Positions 45,648-56,289 of a stretch of 64,000 nucleotides of DNA are shown one piece after another. Origin of the DNA: Plantago major (Eukaryota; Streptophyta; Magnoliopsida; Lamiales; Plantaginaceae); NCBI GenBank assembly GCA_026545765.1, contig CM048843.1, forward strand, positions 85,127,050 to 85,191,049. The letters run 5' to 3'. Each line of letters starts with the position of its first letter. Within the stretch, counting starts at the first letter, position 1. Under the pieces are notes generated by a model. The model was not told the origin of the DNA. It saw only the letters and a list, made by a program, of their open reading frames with translations, and did no database searches. The translations under genes were made by a program, and so were the position numbers.

Positions 45648-46338
45648 TTTAGGCAATTTTCTGTTATTGTAAAACATGATCAAATGATTGATTCAAATGT
45701 TAATTCCTTCAAGTTATATAGCATATGTCATTCATTCGTTCTTAATTTGCTCTTCTGTTTCATTCGATCTTTAAGTTATTTGGTTACCGCTGATGATTAT
45801 AAGAATGCAGCATGTATTTGTTATACGTACATTGATGCACTTTGAAAATTAATGTAGGAACATCTTAAATTGAGTTCAAATAAACCATAGAAATAGAATG
45901 TAATGAATTACAATGCAACAACTCTTGAAGCAAATGTAGTGCAAGTACAACACCTGATCATAGACCTTTCATCTTTCATCCCTTTTCTCTATCTCACTCA
46001 CACCTTCTCCTTACCATATGAAATCTGAAAACTCTTTTTTATTTTAAGAGCTGCAGCAAACAAATAAACACAACATCTCTCTGCTTCAAACCTTTAATCT
46101 GTAATGCAAAAAAGGGAAAGACAATGGTATGAATTGGAATATACAACCTGTATGCTTTAAGGATGAGTCCATGTACAATGTTCAAATTTCTGTCAATTCA
46201 TAATGATTTCTTTTCCAGAGTATACACACTTAATTTTGTTCTGGAGTTAAAAAACAATAAAAATAACCAGAGTTTATTGTCAGTTCTCGACTTCTATCTA
46301 ATTTTTACTGTTTGTGTAGCTAATATCTGTATTCTTGT
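45648..46338. other. Intergenic, 3' flank of the PAH gene
   Basis: AT-rich sequence with no supported gene. Confidence 0.5.
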
Positions 46339-46590
46339 TCACCCTAAGCTAGAAATCAGATCACTGAAAAAATTCTCACTGCACGGAATTGTGAGGCCAC
46401 CCATTGGATGATGGAACCCATATTCTTCTTCGGCTTGACATAGCAAATCTTGAAATGAAGAGTGGTTGAGGTAAGATACTGGAATAACAAACCGCTTCTT
46501 CTCATACCCTCCCACATAAACAGCTAGATGCCCTTTTGGAACTTCAGTTCCATTTGAAGATGTTTTTTTCCACCTGACAAAGACCGTATA
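46339..46590 (-). pseudogene. SAUR gene fragment, N-terminally truncated
   Basis: Reading the minus strand, [20 protein letters not shown], then [16 protein letters not shown], then [19 protein letters not shown] and a TGA at 46341-46339 give the complete conserved SAUR core and C-terminus. Upstream of residue W-K-K the normal leader with its ATG is absent; a CAG acceptor-like sequence lies there instead. SAUR proteins promote acid growth downstream of auxin by blocking PP2C.D phosphatases. Without a start codon this copy is probably a pseudogene, although an upstream exon cannot be excluded. Confidence 0.8.
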
Positions 46591-46680
46591 AGACCTGAAT
46601 ATGTATCTTCACCTGAGCAATGCTAACTCTAATTAACTTTTAATTAAGACCTAGCTATGATATATATTTACATCAGCTTT

Positions 46681-46815
46681 GGCCTAAACATGAGATGAGA
46701 TCAACGAATTTGTCCTCACTGCATGGAATTTTATGGCACCCATTGCATGATGGAACCCGTATTCTTCTTCAGCTTGACATACCAAATCTTGAAATAACGG
46801 GTGGCTCAGGTCAGG
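46681..46815 (-). pseudogene. Second SAUR fragment, truncated and frameshifted
   Basis: The minus strand gives [20 protein letters not shown], then a one-base loss within the TIPCSE region, then an ISCLG-like end. It is about 80 percent like the neighbouring SAUR fragment and lies in the same direction, 90 bp upstream of it. The two are relics of a tandem SAUR pair. Confidence 0.75.
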
Positions 46816-47280
46816 TTTGATAAGGGGATAAATCCAGTAGGTAGCTAGTCTGTCTAGTGTGTTGGTTCAGGAACATGATGCATGTTATCTGGGGTCCAAT
46901 ATGTTGAACTAGAGTTCCTTGAATTCAGAATATGGTAAAGTAGCTCCGGGGTGGGGAACAACTCATGAACAATCCTGGGATTTGAATCGCCAATTTGTGT
47001 TTTACTAATAAACCAACCCGCAATGAATAGGGAAGGTATAGTAATGTCAAAATCCACAAAGTTTCTCTATATAACTAGTTTTTTTACTATCTTGATTGAG
47101 TTTACATTTCCTGAACTCAGAAACATGCAGTCCTTGGTACATACCAGGGTACCTTTATTATGTAATATGGCCTGTTTGAATGCCTCTCCACTAAGAAACA
47201 TGCTAAAATTATCAAAGGTTTTTGCCTACAAATCAGGTCAGTCCTTGGTACATACCAGGGTACTCAGGTCAGGTTTGCTA
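46816..47280. repeat. Region with a 26-bp direct repeat
   Basis: CAGTCCTTGGTACATACCAG, extended by GGTA, occurs at about 47129 and again at about 47239. No gene is certain here. The second copy leads into the open frame of the 47-51 kb gene. Confidence 0.6.
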
Positions 47281-47282
47281 AA

Positions 47283-50200
47283 ACTACACCTCAGGTTGCT
47301 GAACAAGCACCTATAGCAAAGGTTGTTGGTGCAAACACATCATCAGGGAACGTTTCTTACGCACAACTTCAAAAAGCTCTGATGAGTGGTATTTTAGTGC
47401 TGGCAGATGCTGATGGAAACGCCACATCTAAAAATCTGGAAGAACACTCTACTGACAAATCTTCTGCTTCCAGACAACCACAACAACCACAACCACAACA
47501 GCCACAAGTGGTTGATGAAATGGTAAATGAACTCCATTTTGAATTACCAGCAATGCAGTATGCTGAAGAAAATCCTGCAAAAGAGCAGGTTCCCCAACTC
47601 AATGAGAGGGATCAAACTGAGACATCTACTCAGAATGATCAACCAGGGGAGGCAACTGAGTTACATACTCAGGAAAGGTGTGAAGTACCAGAAACTTCAA
47701 GCAAAGAAACTGCACTGGGACAAGAAGACCAAAGTATAGAAAGGTCACAAGTTCCAGAGACCAATCAACTAAACCGCCGTAGTAATGGGTTTAACTCTTA
47801 TCTTGTGAAAATTTTTATGCTTATACATCTTGTTACTCATAAAATTTCTTTATTACAGGCTGAGTTAGAAACACAGAAACAAGAGGAAGCTGAAAAGCTT
47901 ACCTCAGAAACTGAGAAGGAGGTTCCCTCAACCTCGCCTCTTAAGATATCTGAGCCTGTGCCACAGGTAATAATTGATTCTTAAGATAACACTTCTTCAG
48001 TTATATGTTTATGTGCTTAATCATTTAAAATAAATGTTTCTAACAGGCTCCAACTGAGAAAAAGGAAGATAAGGCAGAAATGCCAGAAAAGAACCCAGAG
48101 ACCGAAAAGGTTTCTGAAGAAAATGTCATTGAGCCTTCCAACATGAAGGTATATGAAAATCAGTGATAAGTACTCTTCATCCTGGGTTATCTTAAAACTT
48201 CTTCTAAATTATTCAATACTATCTACTTACAGGCTCACTCAGAAGTAGAAGTGCAAGGGGACAGAGTTGCGACATCCCCTGCACCTACGGAAATTGATGA
48301 GGCATCAAGGCCTTCATCACAAGAAAAGATTCCAGAGACTGCACAAGTCTCTGAGAGACAAGTATCTGAGCCTCCCATGGAGGTAATTGACCTCTCAGAT
48401 ATCTGACTTGTCACTTAAAGTTTTTCTTGATAAAATTTCCTAAGTATTGTGATAATTTTAATTCTCAGGTTCAAGAAAGAGAGGTTGATGAGGATCAGAC
48501 TTCCAAGTCTCTACCTCACAACAAGATATCTGAGACACCCCTTGTCTCAATAGTACAAGTCTCTGAGCCTGATGTCCATACTCAGGTAACCCAGAAACTA
48601 AACTACACCTCTACTCAATATATCTACAAAAGTTTTGAAGCTCACTCAAAACTCTTTCTTTCAGGCTCAAACAGATGCAAAGCAGGTTCCCATTGATGAG
48701 AAAATGGACCTACTTCCCTTCTTCAAGGCTAAAACTTTGCCAAAGCACATTCAATGCTTCAAGAAATGGCAGAAATTAAGGTGCTCCGATCTCTCTGAAA
48801 TATTGAGAATCACAGATCACCCAACCAGACGAGCACGAGCTCTTGACTTGGAGACATATATTCATGCAATGTTCCCTACCGAACAATATGCAATTGCGAC
48901 CCTATTGCATAAGGATTTCTCCAGAGAAGTGGCGCATAGTTTGATACAAGCCTTCGAACAGGCAAATTGTCAGACAAGATTACAGATGGCATTCAAGCCA
49001 GTCCTGCCCCAGACTCTGCAATTTATACCTTCTGAACAAGAAGAGGTTAATGGGCAGAAGATCACTATCCCGGAAGTGATCAATCTTGTATCTGAAGATG
49101 ATGAGGAGGAAGAGATAAACGAAAATTACTTCGATGAACCTCCCACTGACCATCACCAAAAGGATGACGAAGACAAAAAGGATGATGATGATGCCCCTGC
49201 ACCAGGGACCGGAGGAATTTCACTAAGAAATAATGACTCAGCTGCTGAAAAGCACACTGAGAAGACTTCACAGAAATCTCCGTCTCCATCTCCTCAGAAA
49301 TCTACTCATCCATCTTCTCACCAACACCCAGTTACTACTATACAAGTAGTTGAGCTTTCTGAAGAAACCAATCAGAAAATATTAAACACTCAAACCGAAT
49401 CGCCAACTCGCATAAGCTGGAAGAACAACAGCTCCATCTTCAACTAGAAGATCAAATAGCTAGATCCAGAGACAAGCTTGATCAACTACAAGATCAATAC
49501 TTACAAGAAATGATTGCTTACTCTGAGGTTAAAGAGCTACAGGATGCTGTGAATGCTATCACCAAAGAACTCGATACTGAAGAAGTATCTGAAGTCAAGC
49601 ATGATGCTAAGGCTGCATCATCTTCAAAAGAAGTACCATCGTCCTCCCAAAAAGGGAAGAAACCAATCTCTGAGATGGTTGCTGGACTCGACACAATCGA
49701 TGAAAATGTCCAAGGGGATGAAGATCACTGGGCTGATTACTCAGATGATGAAGAAGACAAGACTTTGGCAGAGCACCGCAATGAACATCTAGCGGTTTAA
49801 CACTTGAAAAGGAAACTGATTGCTCCTAAAACTTTCAGCAAACTGCCAAATGCCCACTCCCATGAATACATGAACCGATACCAAGTACTGGCTCATCTGA
49901 AAAAGGAGATGTCTTCACAGAACAAGGAAGTAATTGCCTCCGTCCCCTCTGAAATGAAAAAGTTCACTGAGCTCGTTACTCAGAGAACAACAAGCATAGT
50001 CATTGCTCAGAAAGATCTGGGAATGATAAGGGACGATGATGCGTCTTTAGCTAAAAAAGCTTTCCAAGAGGCAAGTTACACTGCTGGAAAGGCAGATGCC
50101 ATCCTAGGCCCATTGGCAGAGCTCACTGATAAGGACAATGGACTTATCAAGCAAAATCAGGAGCTCAAAGCCGAACTTCAGAAGTTGGTCACTGCCTACA

Positions 50201-51423
50201 ATTATTTGCAAGGGCATTTTAACTCTCTCTCAGATTCGTTTATGAGACTGAGTCAGCCAACAATGACTAAGGGGGAAAGAGTGTACAAATCTGGACCTCA
50301 AAGTCAGGGGGAATGTGAAGAAGGAGAAGAAAACAAGAAGAAATCTGGAGCTGGTGTGGCTCAGAGAGGAAGAAGAAACGTGAAAACTTCCCTGCCACCA
50401 CTCAGAATCAACGAACCCTCCCCAAGCCAAGCTGCTTTGCAAATAGTAGCTGCTTCCCAGAAACCTACTGAAGGAACTACAATGATAATAAGGGCCATGG
50501 CACAGAAACCTCCAAGGAGTACCAAGGCTCCAAGGAGAAGACAAGTTAAAGGGATTGATGAATCTTCTGAAGAAGAAGAAGGTCAAATCAAGTCCCTGGG
50601 CAATGAAGAAGGCTGCAAAACTCTCACAAGATCTAATCTTGATGATGATGAGGAAACTGATGAAGATGAAGCTCCTCTTCACAGAAAAAGGAAAATTGAA
50701 AGCCTAATTGAGCCCATAGCTGCAAAGCCCCTAGCAGCTAAAACACCCTCTGGAAAAACCAAGTCTATCCAGGGTGGTTCTTCAAGCAACAAACCCAAAG
50801 AGAATTCAAGACAGAGAAGGAACAGACTGAAGTATGACAATGATTCCTCTGTCTACAGGTGCATCAATCAGAAAAATGGCTATTGGATTCTGGAACTTAA
50901 GCATCTACTGGTAAATTCAAGATTTCCAGAACTAATCCATAACCAACTTATGGCATGGAGAAAAGATAAGCCAACCTTGATCAACACCAATCACATTAAA
51001 GTCTGGTTGGATTTTGAAGTTGTCAAGAGAACTGAAGCCATGAGAAAGGACCTCTCTGATGAATGTCCATATGGAAAGCCAGATGATGTGCACAGAATTC
51101 TGAATATCACAGGAACAGGCACAAGAGCAAGACTCGCTGTGGAACCCTATGAGTCGTTCTATCTAACTGAAGATCAATACAAGGGTGACATCAGATATCT
51201 GAGGATTATCTACGATTACTTCAAGCTTTCAGATATCAGAATAGAGCATGCCTGGAAGTGGGGAAAGTATCTGTGGGTCAAACATTTTGTCAAGAAAAAT
51301 CCTACCAAAACCTACAAAGAGGTCTGTGGATTTGCCAGAGACACTGAGATGCTCGTCAGAACACTACTCTATGATTATTCTGATGACATCAAAAGGTTTG
51401 GAGATAGGAAATTTGCAGACTGA
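47283..51423 (+). pseudogene. Multi-exon acidic coiled-coil gene of unknown family, disrupted
   Basis: An open frame from about 47283 (YAQLQKALMSGIL) leads into a chain of short exon-like pieces, each starting after CAG and ending before GT: 47859-47966, 48047-48147, 48233-48382, 48469-48585, then a long one from 48665. The pieces are acidic and share an ...SEP.. ending (KISEPVPQ, VIEPSNMK, QVSEPPME, VSEPDVHTQ). A helical domain follows (EYGIH-like ETYIHAMFPTEQY), then acidic runs. A frameshift near 49400-49450 and a TAA at 49798-49800 break the frame. The last 540 codons carry a coiled coil (about 50100-50230), a basic linker and an unrecognised globular end with KNGYWILELKHLL and YLRIIYDYFKLSD. 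It stands just before an LTR in the same direction, so it may be an extra gene of a large retroelement or a captured host gene. The exon count is tentative: one piece is 101 nt and breaks phase. Confidence 0.5.
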
Positions 51424-51810
51424 TCCATAGAACAACTGTTGAAGACTTGAAGAGTTGAAGAGTTGAAGACTAGTCTATTAGGATGTTTACTTGGAGCTTA
51501 GTTACTCCTATTGTCCTAATTTACTATGTAGTTTTTGTTGTATTTTTGCTGACTGAGCTAAACTTGTTTCATGAATTTAAGTTATTTGTAATCTTTCATT
51601 GTAACTTATCTGATGAACTTACTCTCAGATAGTATTCTATAAAAGATAACTTGTCAGCAAAGATCACACCTTGTGATTTGGTTGATGTTTACTTTCTGCA
51701 CTTAATTGAATGAATTGAAAAATCTTAAGAAATGATTAAGTGTTGGATTGTTCACTCATCCAGATTTGTAATAGGTCAGATAGTCATCGTTGGTGATCAA
51801 AAGGGAAATT

Positions 51811-53401
51811 TGTTAGGAAATTTGTTAGATATTTTGTTAGAAATATCTGTTTAGATTTTGATCAGCAACATGATGACTTATCTTAGTCTCAGAAAGGTGA
51901 TTAGTACTCTTGGTTCACTTGAACATTGTAAAAGAGGAAACCCACTAAGTATGATAGTCTAGCTAATCTTGTATAGGATGTTAGGTCTCAAAATGTAATT
52001 TTTATTTTATGAAGAGAAGACCAAGAAGAAGACATCCAAGCAGAACAAGTTCAACGACATTGAAGATTTGAAGAAACTGCACAAGATTACTGAAATAGTT
52101 TTACAGATACCTTGGCCAGATATCTTGAAGACACGAATAGTTTTTAAACAAGCTATGTCACAAGAGATATCTGAGAACTGGAAGGTTTCTGAAAACCAGG
52201 AAAGTGCCCACAGATATCTATTCTCAGATACCTTGAGCTTTAACCACATTTCTGAAAAAGAAATATATTACAACAAAGTTGTTTCAATAAAGTGGTATCT
52301 GAAGATTGAAGTTAAGGACATGCAAAGAATCAGATAATACTAGTCTCTGATACTGAGCATAGTTCCGTTGGCACTACATGACAAAAAGTACAGTACAAAG
52401 CATTTAATGCACGGACAGAGATGTCTGAATAAAAGCAACGGTACCTTCTGAAGAAGAGGACAAACTCTCTAAGATTACTATACAGATATCAATAGTTTGA
52501 ATTTGATTTAAGCCTAACGGATACTATTCAAACGGCATTCAAATTCATCTATAAATATCAACACTTAGACAGCTTGAGAGGAGACGACGCTGAATACACA
52601 GAACTTACTGAAAGCTACTCTCTCAAAGCAAACTACTTATCCTCAAAGCTTTCTGTTGCAACCAAAGCTCCTGATCTTAAGTAGCACTAAAGTTCTAAGT
52701 GTCCTGATCCTAAACAAGCACTGCTATCTGTGGAAGAGTTGAATTGAAAGATCAAGTATCTGAGATTCATTCTCTTGAACATTTATCTAAAGACTTGGGT
52801 CAGTAAAAAGAACAAGATACCATACATTGAAAAGTGTATTAAGTATACTTGATTCACAGAGCTATCTGATTAACTGAAAAGTTAATTAAAGAAGCTCATC
52901 TGACAACTCAAACCAAAACCAACACCATCACTGGCGTGGAGTACAGGAAGTACTTAGTTTGAGAATCTAAGGAATAACTCCAAGGTTACTGAGCACAGGA
53001 AGTACATGGCTGTGAAAGCCGGGGAACAACTCAGGGGGAACATTTGGTTGGGAACCATCTGTTTAAGGAATCTTAGAATAGGATTTTTGTAAGGTGACCT
53101 CAATTATCTATTCTAGTGAATTCTAGGTCTTTGGAAGACCGAAGTGGATTAGTTGGAGGATTATGCCACCTCCAGATACCACTATACTTGCTGTGTCATC
53201 TACTTTTCTGTACTTACATTTCAGCAACACACACACACTTTAACTGTTTCTACACTTATCTATCTTAAGTCTTCCGCTAATGATAAGTATCGAGATATCT
53301 ACGGATATCTCGAGAAATAGTTTTTATCGACAAAAGTTTTAAAAGACTATTCACCCCCCCCCCCCTTCTAGTCTTTTACTTTGCCGTTATCTGGACCAAC
53401 A
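51811..53401 (+). mobile_element. 3' LTR of a large copia (Sirevirus-like) element
   Basis: The 1591-bp LTR candidate starts TGTTAGGAAATTTGTTAG after a purine-rich run (GATCAAAAGGGAAATT) and ends TGGACCAACA after a C-run with the common copia end (TTCACCCCCCC...TTCTAG). A TATA box (TATAAATA, 52550-52557) lies in its middle, as expected for U3/R. No partner LTR, polymerase or target duplication is in the window, so it is a solo or truncated end. Assignment to Sirevirus rests on these end signals only. Confidence 0.65.
53354..53365 (+). repeat. C12 homopolymer at the LTR end
   Basis: Twelve consecutive C bases follow TTCA, at the position where related LTRs have shorter C runs. Confidence 0.85.
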
Positions 53402-53597
53402 CTTATCGAATCAAGACCTGTAAGAGCAGAATACCAATATTGAGGCGGGCAAACCGCAACAAGGTTGATGATGGTCCCTTAAAGGAATAGCTATAGGAGG
53501 GAAAGATTTTCACTTGAAGAGCCCAAAATAGAAATGAAACTACACACTGACTTAATCTTCAAAGAAACAAGGAAAAATTATTAACAAAATAATGTAC

Positions 53598-53780
53598 TCA
53601 GTAGGCACCATCTCCAGGAGCAGTATCAAAAAAGGCAAGAGACTTGCCATCTGATGAAGTCGACAACTTTTTAAGCCAATGATGCCACATCCCAGGAACA
53701 ACACGATGGATTCCGGGTAAATTCACGACCGTAAACACCTCCCTGACTAGATCGAGAATCCCATGATGCAGGGTGTTATA
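53598..53780 (-). CDS. Last exon of an unidentified host gene, cut off by a gypsy LTR
   Basis: Read on the minus strand, the codons from 53780 down give HHGILDLVREVFTVVNLPGI, then HRVVPGMWHHWLKKLS, and end SLAFFDTAPGDGAY with TGA at 53598-53600. It has no stop, reads like a conserved C-terminus, and starts exactly next to the first base of the gypsy LTR, where the LTR's reverse strand (CTTATTACAG) happens to make a splice acceptor. I do not recognise the family. The rest of the gene, if it survives, lies beyond the retroelement outside this window. Confidence 0.5.
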   Translation of the reverse strand, partial: YNTLHHGILDLVREVFTVVNLPGIHRVVPGMWHHWLKKLSTSSDGKSLAFFDTAPGDGAY

Positions 53781-53781
53781 C

Positions 53782-54340
53782 TGTAATAAGTTCCCCCTAA
53801 TTTGGAGACGAATTAGGACGAATCGAACGTCACGGTTCCGAAGGATTGAATCAAATCGGATCAAAAAGACTAAACGACTTAATGTGGGTCGGTTACAATG
53901 GATAAAACCGACCTACATCAACTTCTCAAATCTCGGACAAAGGAGGATATACCGACCTACAACATATATCCGACCTATAAATCCGAGATCCGACTTCTAC
54001 AACAGGTCCGAGCCTGGACCTCAAATAGTGATTCAAGATCCCGTAATATCCGGGCTACGTGTCAGTTAAGGACATGATTCCGGGATTTCAGGGATCCTGT
54101 TCCCCAGAAATTGCCTATAAATAGAGCTCATTCTCTTCAGTTCAAGGTAAGTATTTTATTACATCCCAACCATATTTCTGACAAATTAAAGAAGAGTACT
54201 ACTCTTGGTTGAATCACTACCCAGTTTGTCCACGGCAGACCGGGCTTAAAGAGGTCTAATCCTCGCTTTTCTTAGCAGTTCAGGCACTTCAAAAGCACCT
54301 AAGGCGCGGTATCCGAGATAGATGAATTTTAACCTTAACA
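53782..54340 (+). repeat. 5' LTR of the Tat-type gypsy element
   Basis: It starts TGTAATAAGTTCCCCC, ends AACCTTAACA and is followed by the primer-binding site. It is rich in CCGACCT words. The start is the best TG near the break of the host exon; an alternative is TGTTATAC at 53774. A strong TATA box (TATAAATA, 54116-54123) lies 225 bp before its end. Confidence 0.75.
54116..54123 (+). promoter_or_regulatory. TATA box in the gypsy LTR
   Basis: TATAAATA sits in CCTATAAATAGAGC and is the likely start of the genomic RNA about 30 bp downstream. Confidence 0.65.
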
Positions 54341-54342
54341 TA

Positions 54343-54362
54343 ATTGGCGCCGTATGTGGGAA
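54343..54362 (+). other. Primer-binding site of the gypsy element
   Basis: ATTGGCGCCGTATGTGGGAA directly follows the LTR. The core is shared with the copia element at 29.07 kb. Confidence 0.8.
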
Positions 54363-54400
54363 ACGACACGAAAAGTTCTCACCGACCTAAAACTGAGGCC

Positions 54401-56207
54401 ATGCCTCCTCGGATAGCGAGAAAAACCATTCCATCCGGGTCACTCCCTGCTAGTGACCCGCCAGTTAACCAAGAAATAAATAATCCGATCCTCCCACAAG
54501 GAGGAACTCAAACGGAGACTCGAATCGAAACCAGTACTGAGCCAGAAGAGGAATATAGAGAAGGACGGAGACCAACCTCGGTATACCAGCATACCGACGG
54601 AAACCAACCCGGTCCTTCTAACCCACCACCAAGTGTAATTCCCATACCACCAGGGTTCGAGGAAGTATTTACAGCCATGGAGACTCGGATCGACAACCGT
54701 ATCCGAAGGAACCTACCGAGGCATGAAGAACGATCGGAATCTAGAACGCCCTCTGTCACTAATCGAAATGTCCGACCAGCACAAGTCTGAGCAAGAGGAA
54801 ATAGAGCTCCTCAGCAGCCTATGCCCGATTTGCGAGATGTCATAAATGAGAAAAGCCGAATGACACAACTCGAGGACAACCCTAACGCGACTCGGGATAA
54901 TCGTCGGTGTTCAAGACGTGACGACCAACCCCATAACAGGTATCCTGAAGAAAGTCAAAGAGAGAGAGAAAATCCGAACATGTATAATGAATACCGTGAC
55001 GAGGATCATGTCCAATCCTTTACCCGAGGAAATTGCTATAAATCAACGAGCCCTAGCCGTCGAACAAGAACGATTGGAAAAGATGATCCGAGCTAGAGAA
55101 ATTGTGAGTTTTGGAAGAGATCGAGACCGAAATTCGAGTCCGCTGACCGCCATTGTCCGACCTACCCTACTACCGGAGAACATGATGATTCCTATGAACC
55201 TTGACAGGTATGATGGGACCACGTGCCCGGTAGGACATCAAGTCAGATTTGAAAGTTCTATGTCCGGTTACGGATTCAGTCGGCATAATCATGCGAATGC
55301 CTTAGTCGGAACATTCTATGGTAAAGCCATGAACTGGTGGTTGGAACTAAGACCAGGGTCAATCTCAAGTTATCAACAGCTTTTGGAGATTTTCATCCAC
55401 AACTTTGAGAACTACAGAACCAAGAAGAAACCTATCACCTTTATGACAAACACTGTGCAAAAAAGAAATGAGAACTTAAGAGCCTTCATAACTCGGTTTA
55501 ACGAGGCATTGCTCTCCGTTGAACCTCATTCCTTTAAAGAGAAGTTGGCATACCTATACTCAAACTCCAAGCATGAAGGCTTGCGAGCACTTATTTCTGA
55601 AGGAAGAGTGAAAAGCGAACGAATGCTAGACGATGCCGTTGAAGGATTTATGACAGGGGAGGAATATCGAAAACATTACCCAACTAGAACTGAGGAGAGG
55701 GACATGAAGAATGAGAAAAATGAGAACAAGTTCCAACAAAATCCTCGTAATGAAAAGAAAAACAACGATAATTACAGAGGACTGGAGACTAGAAGGAGAA
55801 GTTCTCCTAGGAGATATGCGAATTATTCCATTCTTAACACTCCTCGGACTGATATTCTTGCTGCCATGGAAGACAAGGGATATGGGATAGCATGGCCTAA
55901 AAAGTTCAAGGAGAACCGACAATCCCGAAATTCCAGTTTGTTCTGTCGCTTCCATAAGCAACCAGGGCATTCAACGGAAGATTGTGTGGATTTGAAGAAT
56001 GAAGTTGAAAGACTCATTGAACTTGGGTACCTAAGAGACTATATCATGTGCCGAGATAGCAGCGGTAACCCAGCCAAGGAAACGCGACAGAGAGCGAGAT
56101 CTCCTGAAGGAACCCCACCAGGCAGACTGGAGAAAAGTGCCCGGACTCGATCCGCCCAAGATAATGATCGTCATAATTTTCAAGAAGATCATGAGAATGC
56201 TCCATGA
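54401..56207 (+). pseudogene. Gag of the Tat-type element, broken
   Basis: The ATG at 54401 opens a Pro/Glu-rich head. A TGA at 54788-54790 interrupts it, and near 55000-55090 the frame changes. The main gag domain then reads from about 55100 to 56207: MNLDRYDGTTCPVGHQVRF, FYGKAMNWWLELRPGSI, FITRFNEALLSVE, and a zinc knuckle of the Tat type (CRFHKQPGHSTEDC, C-x2-H-x4-H-x4-C). Gag would form the particle that packages the element's RNA. Confidence 0.88.
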
Positions 56208-56289
56208 AAAGGGGTCATTGGGAGCATCACCGGTGGACCAGCTGGAGGTGATAGTCGGAATGCCCGAGAGTGGACTCAAAGAATATCAG

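Noticed and set aside
46854-47057. 67-codon minus-strand frame ending in PEPTH
   Set aside because: It is short, has no recognisable motif, and lies between SAUR relics and a repeat, so there is no support for a gene.
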